Assembly (NCBI GenBank): GCA_035048485.1
Contig: CM068581.1
Span: forward strand, 12,654,239 to 12,718,238
Direction of reading: 5' to 3'
DNA length: 64,000 nucleotides
Source: Pteria penguin
Taxonomy: Eukaryota > Mollusca > Bivalvia > Pterioida > Pteriidae
The position numbers were made by a program, and so were the translations under genes. The notes under the pieces are model-generated. The model did not search any database. It worked only from the letters and a program-made list of their open reading frames with translations, and was not told the origin of the DNA. Each line of letters begins with the position of its first letter. Positions within the stretch are counted from its first letter, which is position 1. Shown here piece by piece: positions 1-11,906 of the stretch.

Positions 1-1038
1 GTATTGAGAAAAAGAGGTTTCAATTTCTAAAAAGGTTTTCCTTTGGCTGTTCTTATGGTTTTGGGGTTCGAAATCTTATGGCACAAGGATGCAGAACAAA
101 CAAAAACAAACAAACAAACACCCCCCCCCCAAATAAACAAGAGGGACTACTATTTCAATGTATCAGGGGCGGTGACTGGATGAAATTATTTGATCAATTT
201 ACATGTATAAATGAATTTTTTTTCTCATTTCGCTAATGTAAAAATTTTATGACCTAGAAAGTGGTTGTTGTTTACATTTTAATTTTGGCAAATTTTTGGG
301 AGTGACCCCTATCAAGCATGATTTTCTCGAAATTAAGGCGGATAACCTATAGTAAACTGTTAAAATTCTGATAGAGGAGAGTCTGACAAATATTTTGATA
401 TACGGATATATGAAAGTATATATGTCTCTCATTATATATAGCTAAAGTGTATGATGCTGTGTAAATCTTGCTGGAAATTTGGTAATTTAACATGGGACCC
501 TATGGGAAATGGAATTACTGTGCTTTGCCCTCTTATCACAAGGATTCCTCGTGTGAAAAATGGAGGCTCTATCACATAGCATTCAAAATTATGTGTAAGG
601 TCTAAGTTTTTGTAGAAAAACAGATAGACAAACTAACGGACAGGACAAAATTACTGGCGCATAATACTAATGGCTACATATATGTGAGAGAGGCTTGTAT
701 GTAAATATATATGTAGGTATGCAGTATCGTGTCATCCGTATACAAATTCTGAAAAGAGCTTCCCAAGATAAAAACATCTCGTCTGTGATAAATACTTTCT
801 CTCAAAACTTGTAGGGACCTCTTGGTTCCTTTCCCTGATAATTTTTATATGTTACGTCCACTCTCAAGATCCAATAACTTGTTTAACGAATTTTGAATGT
901 CACTTCATATAATTTTCACTCAGGGAAATTAAAATGTAATTTTTGGCACTTCTAAAATGTAATTTGATCAAAATCATGTTTTTATATCTGCATTTGCTCG
1001 ACATGTAGGTGATAATGTGTCCTAATAGGAAATCAATT
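1..1038. other. AT-rich non-coding DNA
   Basis: No supported gene. The stretch has a short (aaac)n tract followed by a C-run near 121-130 and a weak remnant of a CTGTCC-type interspersed repeat near 605-660. Reading frames are short and low in complexity. Confidence 0.5.
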
Positions 1039-1062
1039 CAGTGGCGGATTCAGAGGGGGCGG
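1039..1062 (+). mobile_element. Single DNA-transposon terminus (CAGTGGCGGATTCAG type)
   Basis: CAGTGGCGGATTCAGAGGGG matches one end of the short GGCGGAT-terminated elements elsewhere in the window (4411-4522, 60276-60442). I found no partner terminus nearby, so this is a fragment. Assignment to hAT-like elements is inference from terminus style. Confidence 0.4.
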
Positions 1063-1110
1063 AGGGGACGAATTAAAACAACACATCTTACTACAAGAGA
1101 AAGAGAGAGA

Positions 1111-1115
1111 AAGAT

Positions 1116-1163
<48 letters not shown>
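1111..1163. repeat. (GA)n microsatellite
   Basis: An almost pure GA dinucleotide run, directly visible. The Arg/Glu-alternating reading frame across it is a by-product. Confidence 0.95.
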
Positions 1164-1165
<2 letters not shown>

Positions 1166-1989
1166 ATCCGATAACGTCTACTCGACTTCTCCGGAATTTT
1201 CTATTCCAAGAATATTTCAATCTTTACATTGCCTTAGTGAAATGCGGTATACTGCTCACTCAGCCTAGCGCGTGTAATAGTAATTTAAATTTTATCAACA
1301 TTACAATGTCGCAGTCCAAACGTAGAAAAGTTCAGGGGCGACTAGCCTTTTTCTTCAACCAGAAAAGAAGGTAAAGTTACAATAATTACAAAAATTGTAA
1401 AATAAATTGTATCCCATTAATATGTACATACTATTGCCGTATATCTGTAAACACGTTTTTATTTTTTAATTTTTTATCACGCTGTATGACTATTACAGAG
1501 TATGTGTCATCTATCAGTGAAGCATCTAACATCTTAGATTCTAAGCGCTTGGAGTTTATCTATTAATTTAGTTAATTTAGTAATGAGTATAATGTTGTTA
1601 TGTACAGTGAGTCGAAAATTTCCATTCGGGGGCGGCAGGAAGTGTCAGGAAAAGCCGTAGTCTAGATGTTGATTATTGTATATTCTAATGTGACTTGATT
1701 TCTTTTCCTATCAAGTCAAGAGAATTCATCCGAATTACAAATTTCCAATACAAATCATCGTTCTGCTTATTGAAGTTCAGTAAGCTCCGCCTTCCTTTTT
1801 TTATGAAAATTGATAAACCGATAGTGATTGGTTTGTGTTCTGAAATCGATGTTTGTCATCTGCGTTTTTAAACAACCATAAGAATAGAAAATAAAAATTA
1901 CAAACCATGATATATTGTCTAGTAATTCCCTCCTATCATCGACCAATCAAGTTTATCACCTCTGTCTCTCATATGAAGATATTCAGGGC

Positions 1990-2276
1990 CCGCCATAGGC
2001 AGGTGCCCAATAGTAATCTGTTTTTCTGTCCGTCAGCAAAAACTTATTTTTTTAAAATATGTCTTATCTAATATACCGTCACATGTAGGGCTTTCATATT
2101 TGGCATGTGCGTTCCTTATGACAAGACCTTTCCGTTGATACCACAAATGTTGGTCATGTGACCTTGACTGTGATAGTGATGATCACATAGTTAAAATCTG
2201 TTCACATTCAATTTGAGCACACAGAGAAATGTTGCCGTGGGGGGGGGGGGTGTATTAGTCCCATTAGGACTGTTCT
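1990..2276 (+). repeat. Fragment of hairpin-headed tandem-core repeat family
   Basis: It has a CTGTCCGTC tract near 2024, a core with the phrase 'gacaagacctttccgttgata' shortened, and the family end 'gttgccgtggggg' followed by 'attaggactgttctagttg'. The same end occurs at 18985-19027. Only one core unit is present. Confidence 0.6.
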
Positions 2277-2495
2277 AGTTGATATTGATGCTTCGGTTCT
2301 GTCTACCAAAAGTAATGATGATGAACTTTGCGATACAGCTGATAAATATTTACTAGAAAAGCTGTATGACAATTCCGCTATATGTACATCAAGAATAATA
2401 ATAAGGTATGAACATGAATAACATCACAAAAAGCTTCGTTTACACAGCAGCTGCGGTACCGACTGAGGACGGTTAGTTGAAGTGACAATGTACAA

Positions 2496-2665
2496 TTTTT
2501 AGGCCCCAAAATTGCCAAATTGCGGGAGCTTCCGGGGGCTTTGCCCCCTGATCCCCCTACCAGGGCTCCGCCCTGGACATGCTGAGGATCTAGACGGGCC
2601 CCAGACCCCTCGCCTAACTTTGCCCCCCCCCTTCCCAACACAAAATCCTGGATCCGTCCCTGCAA
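2496..2665 (-). mobile_element. Short DNA-transposon remnant with GGATCC-type terminus
   Basis: The right end on the minus strand reads CAGGGACGGATCCAGGATTT, a typical terminus of short non-autonomous elements in marine invertebrates. The interior is G-rich and contains short inverted segments (ggggctttgccccc, cagggctccgccctg). The minus-strand reading frame over it is the terminus in translation rather than a protein. Confidence 0.5.
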
Positions 2666-2699
2666 TTCATAATTTCATTCTCACCTACAACCAGCTAGA

Positions 2700-3960
2700 G
2701 TAAAGAGATATCTTTAATTTGCGAAATAAACCATATGCCCTGATGCAGGGAAAGCGGATTTTTCAAAATTTTAATTTCAAACTGGCAATGTGCCGATATC
2801 CAATGAGATTTTGTCAAATAAACATGGTAACGCATTATGCATATTTAGTTTCATTCAGTTGTTGTAATATTCGAACCAAACCGGATTTTATCTCTTAAGG
2901 GGGAAAAGCGCACCGATCTCAGACTCTAAACTATACTGGGTCGTTTTATCATCATCATTATGAAGATGTGCCTATTGAACAGGAATTTTCACATCTCAAT
3001 ATTTAATAGTACATTGTAGTTGGTGTAATTATGATAAATAAATAAATAAATAAATAAATAAATGAATTCTTTTTTGGCGTAAAATATTAACATGTAATGG
3101 TTATTGTCCATATGTATAACATTATGATATGATATATATGTATACTGCATGGCATAACAATGATTGTGTACATTATAATTTAAAGCTGTATACCCTATGT
3201 TCGCATATTAAAAAAGGCCCTTGCAAATGTTGTGATCAAATTCATCGTATTAAGTGAGATACGGCTGTGTAAAACGCGATGTTTGTAAACAGAATGTTTA
3301 CAATTAACTCATCACGTGATCTAATTCGGAACTTTAAAAATCTGCTTTCAAGTCTGCTGAAGTTAGTATTACTGAAATTGTTTTCTTTTGGAGTCTCCCT
3401 TCATTGTATTTATTTTGGTCAACTGCACATGCGCGAAAACAGGTCATGGTTGTATTTATGGAATACCCTCTTTATTTACGAAGTATTTTCTTTTTATTTT
3501 GATATCTCCAAAGGTTTGAAGCAACAAAAAATGTTATTAACGCAAAGTTAATAACTTCAGCCATACAAGAAAAATACAGTTTTTGCTTTACATGCCCTAA
3601 TTTTTGAAATTATACAAATATAAATGACAATCATGACAAAGTGACATTGAAGGTATCTAGAGTTACCGATGTAAAGGACAGTTCTATGTGAATGAAGAAT
3701 ATAGTTCAGACCTTATTTGATACAAATTACACTATTTATAAATATTTATTAACAAAGCTATACCATTTATAGCCACAGTGGTTAAATAACCGTAAGTACA
3801 CGTATTTAGCATATTATGAGAGATTTTCTATATTTAAGACAAATATATATGAATGAGGAAGATAGTTTTAAAATTTTCAATGAATTATTATTAAGCAAAA
3901 TTTGAAGTTTGACATTTGTATCAACTAAATTTATAGTTTCAATTTAAGTCTGAAGTCTCT
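2700..3960. other. AT-rich non-coding DNA with (TAAA)n microsatellite
   Basis: A TAAA tetranucleotide run lies at about 3033-3064. The 90-codon plus-strand frame at 3279-3551 is AT-driven and resembles nothing I recognise. No repeat family or exon was recognised in the rest. Confidence 0.5.
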
Positions 3961-3967
3961 TATTTCA

Positions 3968-4294
3968 GTATACAATACAATACAATACAATACAATACAC
4001 TTTATTGCCAAACATTGGGCCCGGAAGGGCATACATGACATACAGACTATAAACATAAGAAGCAAGTTAATACAGTTACATGAATGATCATATATAGAAA
4101 ACATGAACTTATAAGTGAATTTTTTTATGTATATAAGCAGTACAATATAACAAGAAGTGTTTTTCATCTTCGATAAGTTTGGTTTTGCAGGCATTACAAA
4201 AACGATTAGATTTTTGAATGTTTGAATATATTCCTTTTTCTATAGCAAGCTCATGAGCGCTTATTCTGATTTTACAAGTTATTGACCTATCCAA
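3968..4294 (-). mobile_element. 5'-truncated LINE: RT C-terminal end, 3' UTR and AATAC tail
   Basis: On the minus strand the frame at 4109-4294 ends in the Cys/His-rich tail found after the reverse transcriptase of many non-LTR retrotransposons: CNACK, then EDEKHFLLYC. A short 3' region follows and then a (TATTG)n tail (plus strand tacaa repeats, 3968-3999). The tail at one end and the truncated coding end at the other fit a 5'-truncated insertion. The clade is not determined. Confidence 0.7.
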
Positions 4295-4410
4295 TCTATT
4301 ATGAGAAGAAAGGGGGGGGGGGGGTGCAAGTCCGTCCTAAGTCGGCATCGTAACTGCAATACAATCGAATATTTTTATAATGATGTTTCATGATTATTAT
4401 CGTATCTTAA

Positions 4411-4522
4411 CAGCGGCGAATTTAGGGGGGTGAGGGTTGCTCCGCATTCTGATAAATATTCTGACAAAATCGGCAAATTCACCCCTCTACCTCCGGCAAA
4501 GGGGGCGCTGGATCCGCCACTG
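4411..4522. mobile_element. 112-bp MITE with GGCGGAT-type inverted termini
   Basis: The left end reads CAGCGGCGAATTTAGGGGG. The right end, reverse-complemented, reads CAGTGGCGGATCCAGCGCCC. Internal arms (gaattcaccc-like against ggggtgag) are also partly complementary. It has no coding capacity. The flanks (ttaa / tttaa) do not give a clear target duplication. Confidence 0.65.
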
Positions 4523-4584
4523 TTTAATTTATGTGCATGTCCGTGGTGATTTACTTGGTCAGTCCCTTTCAGCTATTAGTTCTA

Positions 4585-4784
4585 GGTCCGGCGCCGTAAA
4601 CGAGAAATAAAATTTCAAATTCTTCTGTTCAACAAATGGGATTTGGATTTTATTGAGTTTTATTATATCAATACATAGAAATGAACCATTCTGCTAACAA
4701 TTTATTTGAATGTTTGATAAGGGAATAAGATAAAATGAAAAAAATTGACTTTAAAAGTATATTCTCAGTTTATGGCGCCGGACC
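4585..4784. mobile_element. PIF/Harbinger-like MITE, copy 1
   Basis: This is a 200-bp AT-rich element with 17-bp terminal inverted repeats (GGTCCGGCGCC then G/A then TAAAC; one mismatch) at 4585-4601 and 4768-4784. The 3-bp direct repeat CTA flanks it at 4582-4584 and 4785-4787. A second copy with the same interior is at 63662-63880, flanked by CAG. Three-base duplications of this type fit PIF/Harbinger elements, but the superfamily is inference because no transposase is present. Confidence 0.8.
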
Positions 4785-5463
4785 CTAGCCTGATACCCGA
4801 GCCTTTCCGATGTGCAAGCATATCGGAAAATCTCGGATACTGTGCTAGTTGTTTTTCTGAAAGCGACATCTATCGGCAAGACACTGTGTCCGGAAGTAGA
4901 TGTGATGGCTGTTTGTTTGTAAATAAATGTTTGTTTAGCAGAAATGACCTCGAAAGAAAAGGTAATGATATTATGTTATGTAAGCTATGAAAGTATTATG
5001 TATATCTTATAGTACAGATAAAACTTCAATGCGTCATTTTTATTATGGCCACAGTACAAGTTTCACAAATTTCTATTGAAACGAGATGCGAAGTATGCGA
5101 AGTATGACTATCAGTGTCATGTTTACAGTTTCAATTCAGTATGAATGCTCCATTTTAATAGTGCATGTAATACAGTACTGTAAAAATGAGTATAGAGTAT
5201 ATAGTAAGGCTGTTTTCGAAAGTGTTGCAGTTACGGTACTGAGAGACTTACGTCGTTGTTGCGATACAGTAGAACTAAAACCAAGGTGGCAAAATGGCAA
5301 AAGTTAAATCAAGCATCCAAGTCCAAGGTCGAGAGTATTGTGGCTTATCAGAGTTACGCATATTTACTCAAATTTATAGCACTAATCACCAGATTGTTGT
5401 TGTATTATATGTCTGAAGATCCATCACATTGTAGAGAGCATAATAAACAGACCTGATTATCAT

Positions 5464-5580
5464 CAGTGGTGGAGTTAGAGGGGGGCCTGGGCCCAACCCC
5501 TTTTCGCAACATATTTATTACTAAAAATCCAAATTTGGCACCAAAAATGGCTGAGTAGTTTGGATAATACAAATGTGGCA
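5464..5580 (+). mobile_element. Truncated MITE related to 60276-60442
   Basis: It starts CAGTGGTGGAGTTAGAGGGG and continues with the interior seen at 60284 onwards (catatttattactaaaaatc; accaaaaatggctgag). The 3' terminus is missing; similarity stops shortly before the fold-back element at 5606. Confidence 0.6.
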
Positions 5581-5605
5581 TTATTGTAGTTGCAATATTA
5601 CGTAT

Positions 5606-5775
5606 TGGGTCTTTTCGTTTTGCAAAGTTATTTCCCATATGAGCAGGTGTCTGATGTCAAACCATTGTGTCATCATACAATTTCTATATCATTTCCTGTA
5701 ATTTTACACTAGTTTCCATAGAAATGATCTGACGTCGTTTATATGGGAAATAACTCTGTATAACGAAAAGACCCA
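5606..5775. mobile_element. 170-bp fold-back MITE with 35-bp arms
   Basis: Bases 5606-5640 (beginning TGGGTCTTTTCG) and 5741-5775 (ending CGAAAAGACCCA) are reverse complements over 35 bp with three mismatches. The loop has no coding sequence. No convincing target duplication was seen. Confidence 0.8.
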
Positions 5776-7240
5776 TTTGTACATGTATCTGTCTAATAAG
5801 TTCTCATGTAGATGAATTCTATGCAAGTACATGTACTTATTTTTATCACACAATTTAATTGAATTTTGCAGTCTCTCATTCAATATTAGGGCATTAATTC
5901 ACAATAAAATTTCAAATACATCACAGTCGGTCTATAGTCCTGGAGTTGGGAAGATTCTAATCATCATCAGACTTAAGATATACAAATGTACAACTAAATA
6001 ATGTTTTGGTGTAAAATTAAAAGAAAAAGAATCCTTATCTGACCCCTGCAGGGGAATGCCATAATTCAGCATGCCAGGCAGTGCTAGATCAAATAAGTAG
6101 GAAAAAATTATTGAAAAATCAAGAAAATTTAATTAGGTACAAAGCTTCTTAACGTTAAGACTGCATGTAGTAATGGGATTTGAACTGCTTACTCTTTACC
6201 ATGCCGGTACTGGACTATATAAACAATCAAAAGGCAAAATCATGAAAAAGTAGAGAAAACTAAATTTTATGTCAATTTTATATGTGAAATTTTCAATTAA
6301 CCCTTGAAATCTATGTTTTGTAATAAATAGGATATAAATGCTCTGTTCAGTATTTATTCTCTATAAATGTATATTGAATAAATAAAAATTAAAATCTACC
6401 AAAATGTGTGAGAAAATGCCTGCATGATAAATCAAAACATTCTTTGACCCAAGCAGGGTACATGCTACCATTCAGCATGCCATTGCTGAATCAAATACAC
6501 ATGTAAGTAATTGGAAAAATTGATAAAAACTCCGAAACAATTGACTTCCGCGTAAAGCTTCATATAATTCATTAAATGCATTGTACATATATTCTAATAA
6601 AATTCAGCAAATGAATACTCTATTACTCATTGCATAAATTAAGAAAATGTTACAAAAATTTGGAGGGTATCCACTTCAGTCTATGTTGCCCTGGATATAT
6701 CCCTTGAAGGACCTGACCAAAAAAAAAGAAAATCCAGCAGTTGTAGGAGACCTATAACAAGTTTCATCAAAATCCTTCCTGAGGTTCTGAATTAAAAGTG
6801 AAAATGCAAAAAGTTAAAGGATGAATGCTGAGTGCCAAAGAATGAAAGACAGTTTGCTATGAATATATATATATCTCACTCGAGCCTTAATGAGTTAAGT
6901 AATAAGGAAAAAAAATGTGCCCTCCCCACCTCCCCTTTTTCCTATAAAAGGGAACTTGAGGATGAAGGGCAGATTTTTAATTGTTTAAATAATTTTGTTA
7001 TGGTGAAAGGGAGAGGGAAACTTGAATTGCTGGTGCACTTCATTTTAAATGGGCAGACAGGGTAGAAGAGAAAGGAGACTGCATGATGACTGATGTGGAA
7101 AGGGAAGAAAATAGTGATCGGGAAAGGATTGGGAAGGAACAGAAGGGTTGGATGTGAGAGGGACGAAGAAATCATGCTCCCTTTCATCCATTATTCTACT
7201 TTCCATCTTACTCAAGTTACTGCTTCTGCTCATGGCCGAA
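5776..7240. other. Non-coding, with a diverged duplicated segment
   Basis: Segments near 6037-6135 and 6443-6530 share the order 'ctgacccctgcaggg', 'attcagcatgcca', 'tcaaata', 'taagta/ggaaaa', so they are diverged copies about 405 bp apart. Small frames at 6832-7233 are low-complexity. No exon is supported. Confidence 0.5.
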
Positions 7241-7382
7241 ATAGATAAAGTAACTTACACTATATTGGTATATAGGATTGGTGTTTATACAAATTATGCT
7301 GTAACGTTTTAATAGATAAAGTAACTTACACTATATTGGTATATAGGACTGGTGTTTATACAAATTATGCTGCTACATTTTA
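7241..7382 (+). repeat. Tandem duplication, 71 bp x 2
   Basis: 'atagataaagtaacttacac' occurs at 7241 and again at 7312, and the whole 71-bp unit is repeated with few differences (ggattgg / ggactgg). Confidence 0.9.
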
Positions 7383-7433
7383 ATGGATAATTGGGAGTGT
7401 TATTGTTCTTCTTGTTTTGTTTTGTTTATTTTT

Positions 7434-8552
7434 AGCGCACCTGAGCCGAAGGCTCAAGTGAGCTATTGTGATCAATCACCGTCCGTTGTCCGTCTTTAAC
7501 TTTTCACATTTTCGACTTCTTCTCCAGAATCACTGAACAGAATTTGATGAAACTTGATAAGCATGTAGTACTCATGGTCCCCTTTAAGTGTTGTTGTTTT
7601 TCGTCTGGATTCATCAATAGGTGGCGCCACCACAGGCAAAAGTAGGTCAAAGAGGGTACCCTCCTTTGACAAACTTCTTCTTCAGACCGGGGCCATACAG
7701 AGACAAACCGAATGCATAGGAATGATCTAGAGGGATGTGTGAAGAAGCGTTGTTATTCTTGGTTCCGTTCCGAAATCAAATTTTTGACGTTTTTTTGACG
7801 TTTTTTTGTACTTGGTAGTTTTAATGCAGAAAAGAGGTATTTTTTTCTTTTAGTAAACATTGATGCATTAATTTGGTTTAATTTGATCATTTTGATGGTA
7901 AGAAATACTACTGCGAAGAAAATTTTTCAATATTTTATGTTTTGGATTTTTTATGAATTTTTTAAGACTTTCAAGAAAAAGGGGGGTGGGATAATTGGTG
8001 TAAACATTTCACAGTTTGAACTTTTTCTTCGGAACCACTTGCTGGAATTCAATGAAACTTGGCATGCATCAAATACTCAAGGTCCCCGACAAATGTGGTC
8101 ATCTTTGTCAGGATCCATGAACAGGTGGCACCACCACAGACAAAAGTAGGTCACAGAGGGTACCCTCCTTTGACAAACTTCTTATTCAGATCGGGTGCAT
8201 ACAGCGACAAACCGACTGCATAGGAATGATTTAGAGGCATATGGGAAGAAATGTTGATATTTTTGGTTCCATTCCGAAATCAAATTTTTGACGTTTTTTC
8301 AATTTTATTTTGGACTTTGTTATTTTAATGCATTAAAGAGTTATTATTTTCTTTTAGTAAACATTGATGCATTCATTTGGTTTCATTTAATCATTTCTAT
8401 GGTAAGGAATGCTGGTGCGAAGGAATTTTTTCAATATCTCGATTTTTGAATTTTTTATGAATTTTTTAAGACTTCCAAGAAAAGGGGGGGGGGGGGGGGG
8501 ACAATTTTTCATATCTTCAACTTGATCATCTAGCTGTTCAGGTGAGCGATAT
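7434..8552 (+). repeat. Hairpin-headed tandem-core element, family A copy 1
   Basis: The header 'cacctgagccgaaggctc' can fold on itself and is followed by a CCGTCCGTTGTCCGTC tract. The core has two tandem units of about 505 bp (for example 'cattgatgcatt' at 7858 and 8363). The 3' border is 'gttcaggtgagcgatatac'. No coding function is seen. Families of this kind are common in bivalve genomes; no transposase is visible. Confidence 0.75.
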
Positions 8553-8702
8553 ACACATACATATGGACAATGTACACTGGTATAAAAAACATTTATAAAT
8601 TTATGATATAGGTTATAATGCCAAGACCCAACTCCATATAAATTCATCGCTCAATAAAACACATTAATAATAGATACTAATTTTTCAAACTTGTTCTTTT
8701 TT

Positions 8703-9940
8703 AACTCACCTGAGCCAAAGGCTATTGTGATCAAACACCATCCGTCGTCCGTTGTTGGCTTTTCCACATTTTTGACTCCTTCTCCAGAACCGCTGCACAG
8801 AATTTCACCAAACCTCATAGGAAATAAGTACTCAAGGTCCTCTACCGAGTTTGTGTTTTTCGTGTCCATCCGTAATCCAAGATGGCTGCCATTGGCTCTG
8901 ATTGGATGACACATTTTTGACTTTTTCACCAGAACGGCTGCACAGAATTCCACTAAACCGCATAGGAAGTAAGTACTCGAGGTCCTCTACCAAGTTTGTG
9001 TTTTTCTTACCGATCCGTAATACAAGATGGCTGTCATTGGCTCTGATTGGTTGACACATTTTTGACTTCTTCTCCAGAACTGCTACACAGAATTTCATCA
9101 AACTTCATAGGAAGTAAGCACTCAAGGTCCTCTACCAAGTTTGTGTTTTTAGTGCCGATTCGTAATCCAAGATGGCCGCCATTGGCTCTGATTGGTTGAC
9201 ACATTTTGAACTTCTTCTCCAGAAGCGCTGCACAGAATTTCACCAAACCTCATAGGACGTAAGTACTGAAGGTCCTCTACCAATTTTATGTTTTTCGTGC
9301 CGATCCGTAATCCAAGATGGCCGCCATTGGCTCTGATTGGTTGACACATTTTTGACTTCTTCTCCAGAAGCGCTGCACAGAATTTCACCAAACCTCATAG
9401 GAACTTACTACGTGAGGTCCTCTACAAAGTTTGTGTTTTTTGTGCCGATCCGTAATCCAAGATGGCCGCCATTGGCTCTGGTTGACACATTTTGGACTTC
9501 TTCTCCAGAAGCGCTGCACAGAATTTCACCAAACCTCATAGGAAGTAAGTACTCAAGGTCCTCTACCAAGTTTATGTTTTTCGTGACGAACCGTTATCCA
9601 AGATGGCTGCCATTGGCTCTGATTGGTTGACACATTTTGCACTTCTTCTCCAGAACCGCTGCACAGAATTTCATCAAACCTCATAGGAAGTTACTACTTG
9701 AGGTCCTCTACAAAGTTTGTGTTTTTTGTGCCGATCCGTAATCCAAGATGGCCGCCATTTGCTTTGATTGGTTGACTCATTTTGGACTTCTTCAAAACGA
9801 CTTCACAAAATATCACCAAACCTTATAGAAAGTCTTGTAGAAAAAAAGCAAAATTTTCTACTGAAATGAGCTGTCATTTTATCGTAAATAAGCAATTTGT
9901 GCTCAGGTGAGCAATATAGGCCCATTTGGGCCTATTGTTT
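8703..9940 (+). repeat. Hairpin-headed tandem-core element, family A copy 2 (145-bp units)
   Basis: It has the same header type (actcacctgagccaaaggct) and a 3' end 'ctcaggtgagcaatatagg' then the hairpin GGCCCATTTGGGCC. The core holds about eight units of 145 bp, each with 'cagaatttcaccaaacctca' and 'aagatggccgccattgg'. Because 145 is not a multiple of 3, open frames on both strands overlap in shifted register and look like repeated peptides. They are unlikely to be proteins. Confidence 0.85.
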
Positions 9941-10033
9941 TACTCTCATTTGTATATACATATATCATATGTGTTACATGTACTCGAAATAATCATCATG
10001 AAATAGAAGTATTAAATACTTAATTATTTTTAT

Positions 10034-11300
10034 ACGTCCGTCCAATAGACGGGACGTATTATGTTATGGCGCTGTCCGTCCGTGCGTCCGTCCGTCTGTC
10101 TGGGGTCATGTTTTCCGGACTTTTTTTGGACGTCTTTCAAGATATTGGGATGAAATTTGGTATATAGCTTTATTTCAAGCGGCGTCAGTACCAGTTCGAG
10201 TTTTATTACGATTGACCTACTTTTGACAGATTTATGGCCCTTGGACTTATAAATTTCAAATTTTTTTCAAAAATTCATTAAAAATCTATTTTTTGTCAAA
10301 ACATTATGAAATTTCTCATGAAACAAGTAAAGTGTGTCAACTATCACATATGTTACGGTTTTTAATATCTTTTTCTTCATTTTTGAGAAATTTATGATTT
10401 TAGGGGGGGGGGGTTGACCATATGTCCTAGGTCATGTTTTCCGGACTTTTTTTTGCAGTCTTTCAAGACATTGAGTTGAAATTTAGTATATAGCTTTATA
10501 TCAAGCAGCGTCAGTACCAGTTCGAGTTTTGTTACAATTGACCTACTTTTGACGGGTTTATAGCCCTTGGACTTATAAATTTCAAGATTTTTTCAAAAAT
10601 TAATTAAAAATCTATTTTATGTCAAAACATTATGAAATTTATCATGAAACAAGTAAAATGTACCAACTATCTCATATGTTACGGGTTTTAATATCTTTTA
10701 CTTCATTTTTGAGAAATTTATGATTTTAGGGGGGGGGGGCGGTTGACCATATGTCCTAGGTCATGTTTTCCCGACTTTTTTAGCGTCTTTCAAGATATTG
10801 AGTTGAAATATGATATATAGGCTTATTCGAAGCGGCATCAGTACCAGTTCGAGTTTTGTTACAATTGACATAATTTTGACGGATTTATGGCCCTTGGATT
10901 TTGTTTTGAAAATTCATTAAAAATCTAATTTTTGTAAAAACATTATGAAATTTATCATGAAACAAGTAAAATGTACCAACCTCCACATATTTTACAGGTA
11001 TTGATATCTTTTTCTTCATTTTTGAGAAATTTATAATTTTAGAAGAGGGGGGGGGGGGGGGGGGGGGTGTTGAAAAAAATTTCAAGTTTTTTTTTGCAGG
11101 TCAATTTCCAAGATGGGTTGCATAGGACCATTTCTGCAGGAGATATTGCCTTTGGACTTATTCCTATGATAAAATGCTATGAAACGCAATTAACTTCAGC
11201 AAACGTCAGATGTTTTTCATGAAAATCATGCCAAATGCGAATTGATCCTGTCCCAATTAAGCGACGGGCGTATTATGCCACGCTAGGCGTTGCTCTTGTT
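10034..11300 (+). repeat. Hairpin-headed tandem-core element, family B
   Basis: The header 'acgtccgtccaatagacggg' (partly palindromic) is followed by a GTCCGTCC/GTCTGTCT tract, then three tandem core units of about 310 bp starting 'ggtcatgttttcc' (10107, 10431, 10761). The end is 'aagcgacgggcgtattatgc', which echoes the header. The same end occurs at 45521-45545 after a different core. Confidence 0.8.
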
Positions 11301-11407
11301 TTTACATTGAAATGTTAATACTATTCTATATATTCAAATTAAATCATGTTAATTTTCCATTCCAAATTTTGTGATTACATTTAAAAGTATCATTATTTCT
11401 TTTCTAG

Positions 11408-11646
11408 TTTCCCCCAGTTATAGAACTGAATGTCGGTGGTAGACATTACACGACAAGTTATCTTACCCTAGTCAAATGTAAAGATACAATGCTATCAGCT
11501 ATGTTTAGTGGAAATTTTAACAATTTTACAAAAGATCAGCATGGACGCTATTTCATTGATGCTGATGGAGAAAATTTTCAATATATTCTGAATTATTTGC
11601 GTTATGCTGAACTTCCTCCACCAGAGGTAGCCACTAAGGTATACAG
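11408..11646 (+). CDS. KCTD7-like: KCTD-family BTB/T1 protein, internal exon (BTB domain)
   Basis: This exon encodes nearly the whole BTB/T1 fold. Visible motifs in order are IELNVGGRHYTTS, DTMLSAMFSG, GRYFIDADG, FQYILNYLR and the loop LPPPEVATKVYR. It is bounded by an acceptor (tttcttttctag, ends 11407) and a donor (atacag/gtaaga, exon ends 11646). It starts in phase 0, and the last codon is split AG|G with the next exon. KCTD proteins act as substrate adaptors of CUL3 ubiquitin ligases or as oligomeric BTB regulators in the cytosol. The closest family by motif and C-terminal ending is KCTD7/KCTD14. An upstream exon with the start codon must exist but was not identified. Confidence 0.85.
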
Positions 11647-11906
11647 GTAAGAGTTATAAAAGTGTTTATCATGCAGTACCTATTAATTATGACATCTTAA
11701 TTTCAATTATGATTATTATATTGTATACACATGATAGAAGTTGTTTGTAACAGGACAGAAAAAGTAAGTATGATGTACATGTAAAGTACCATAAATTAAA
11801 TACGCTTTTTAGTGAGCTTAATCAGTTTTCCATGATTGCATTGTAATATTCTTATTTATGTAATTAGTCATTTGTCTTTATTTAGTGCATAATCATTATT
11901 TTACAG

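Noticed and set aside
4745..4990. Short plus-strand frame with four Cys (YCASC, RCDGC)
   Set aside because: Its beginning lies within the MITE terminus and there is no splice or homology support; Cys spacing alone is not enough to call a zinc-binding protein.
8832..9391. Minus-strand frames with MVKFCAALLEKKSKMC peptides (also 25354-26086)
   Set aside because: They are frames through the 145-bp tandem unit, shifted in each copy, with matching open frames on the other strand. No splice sites, domains or unique sequence.
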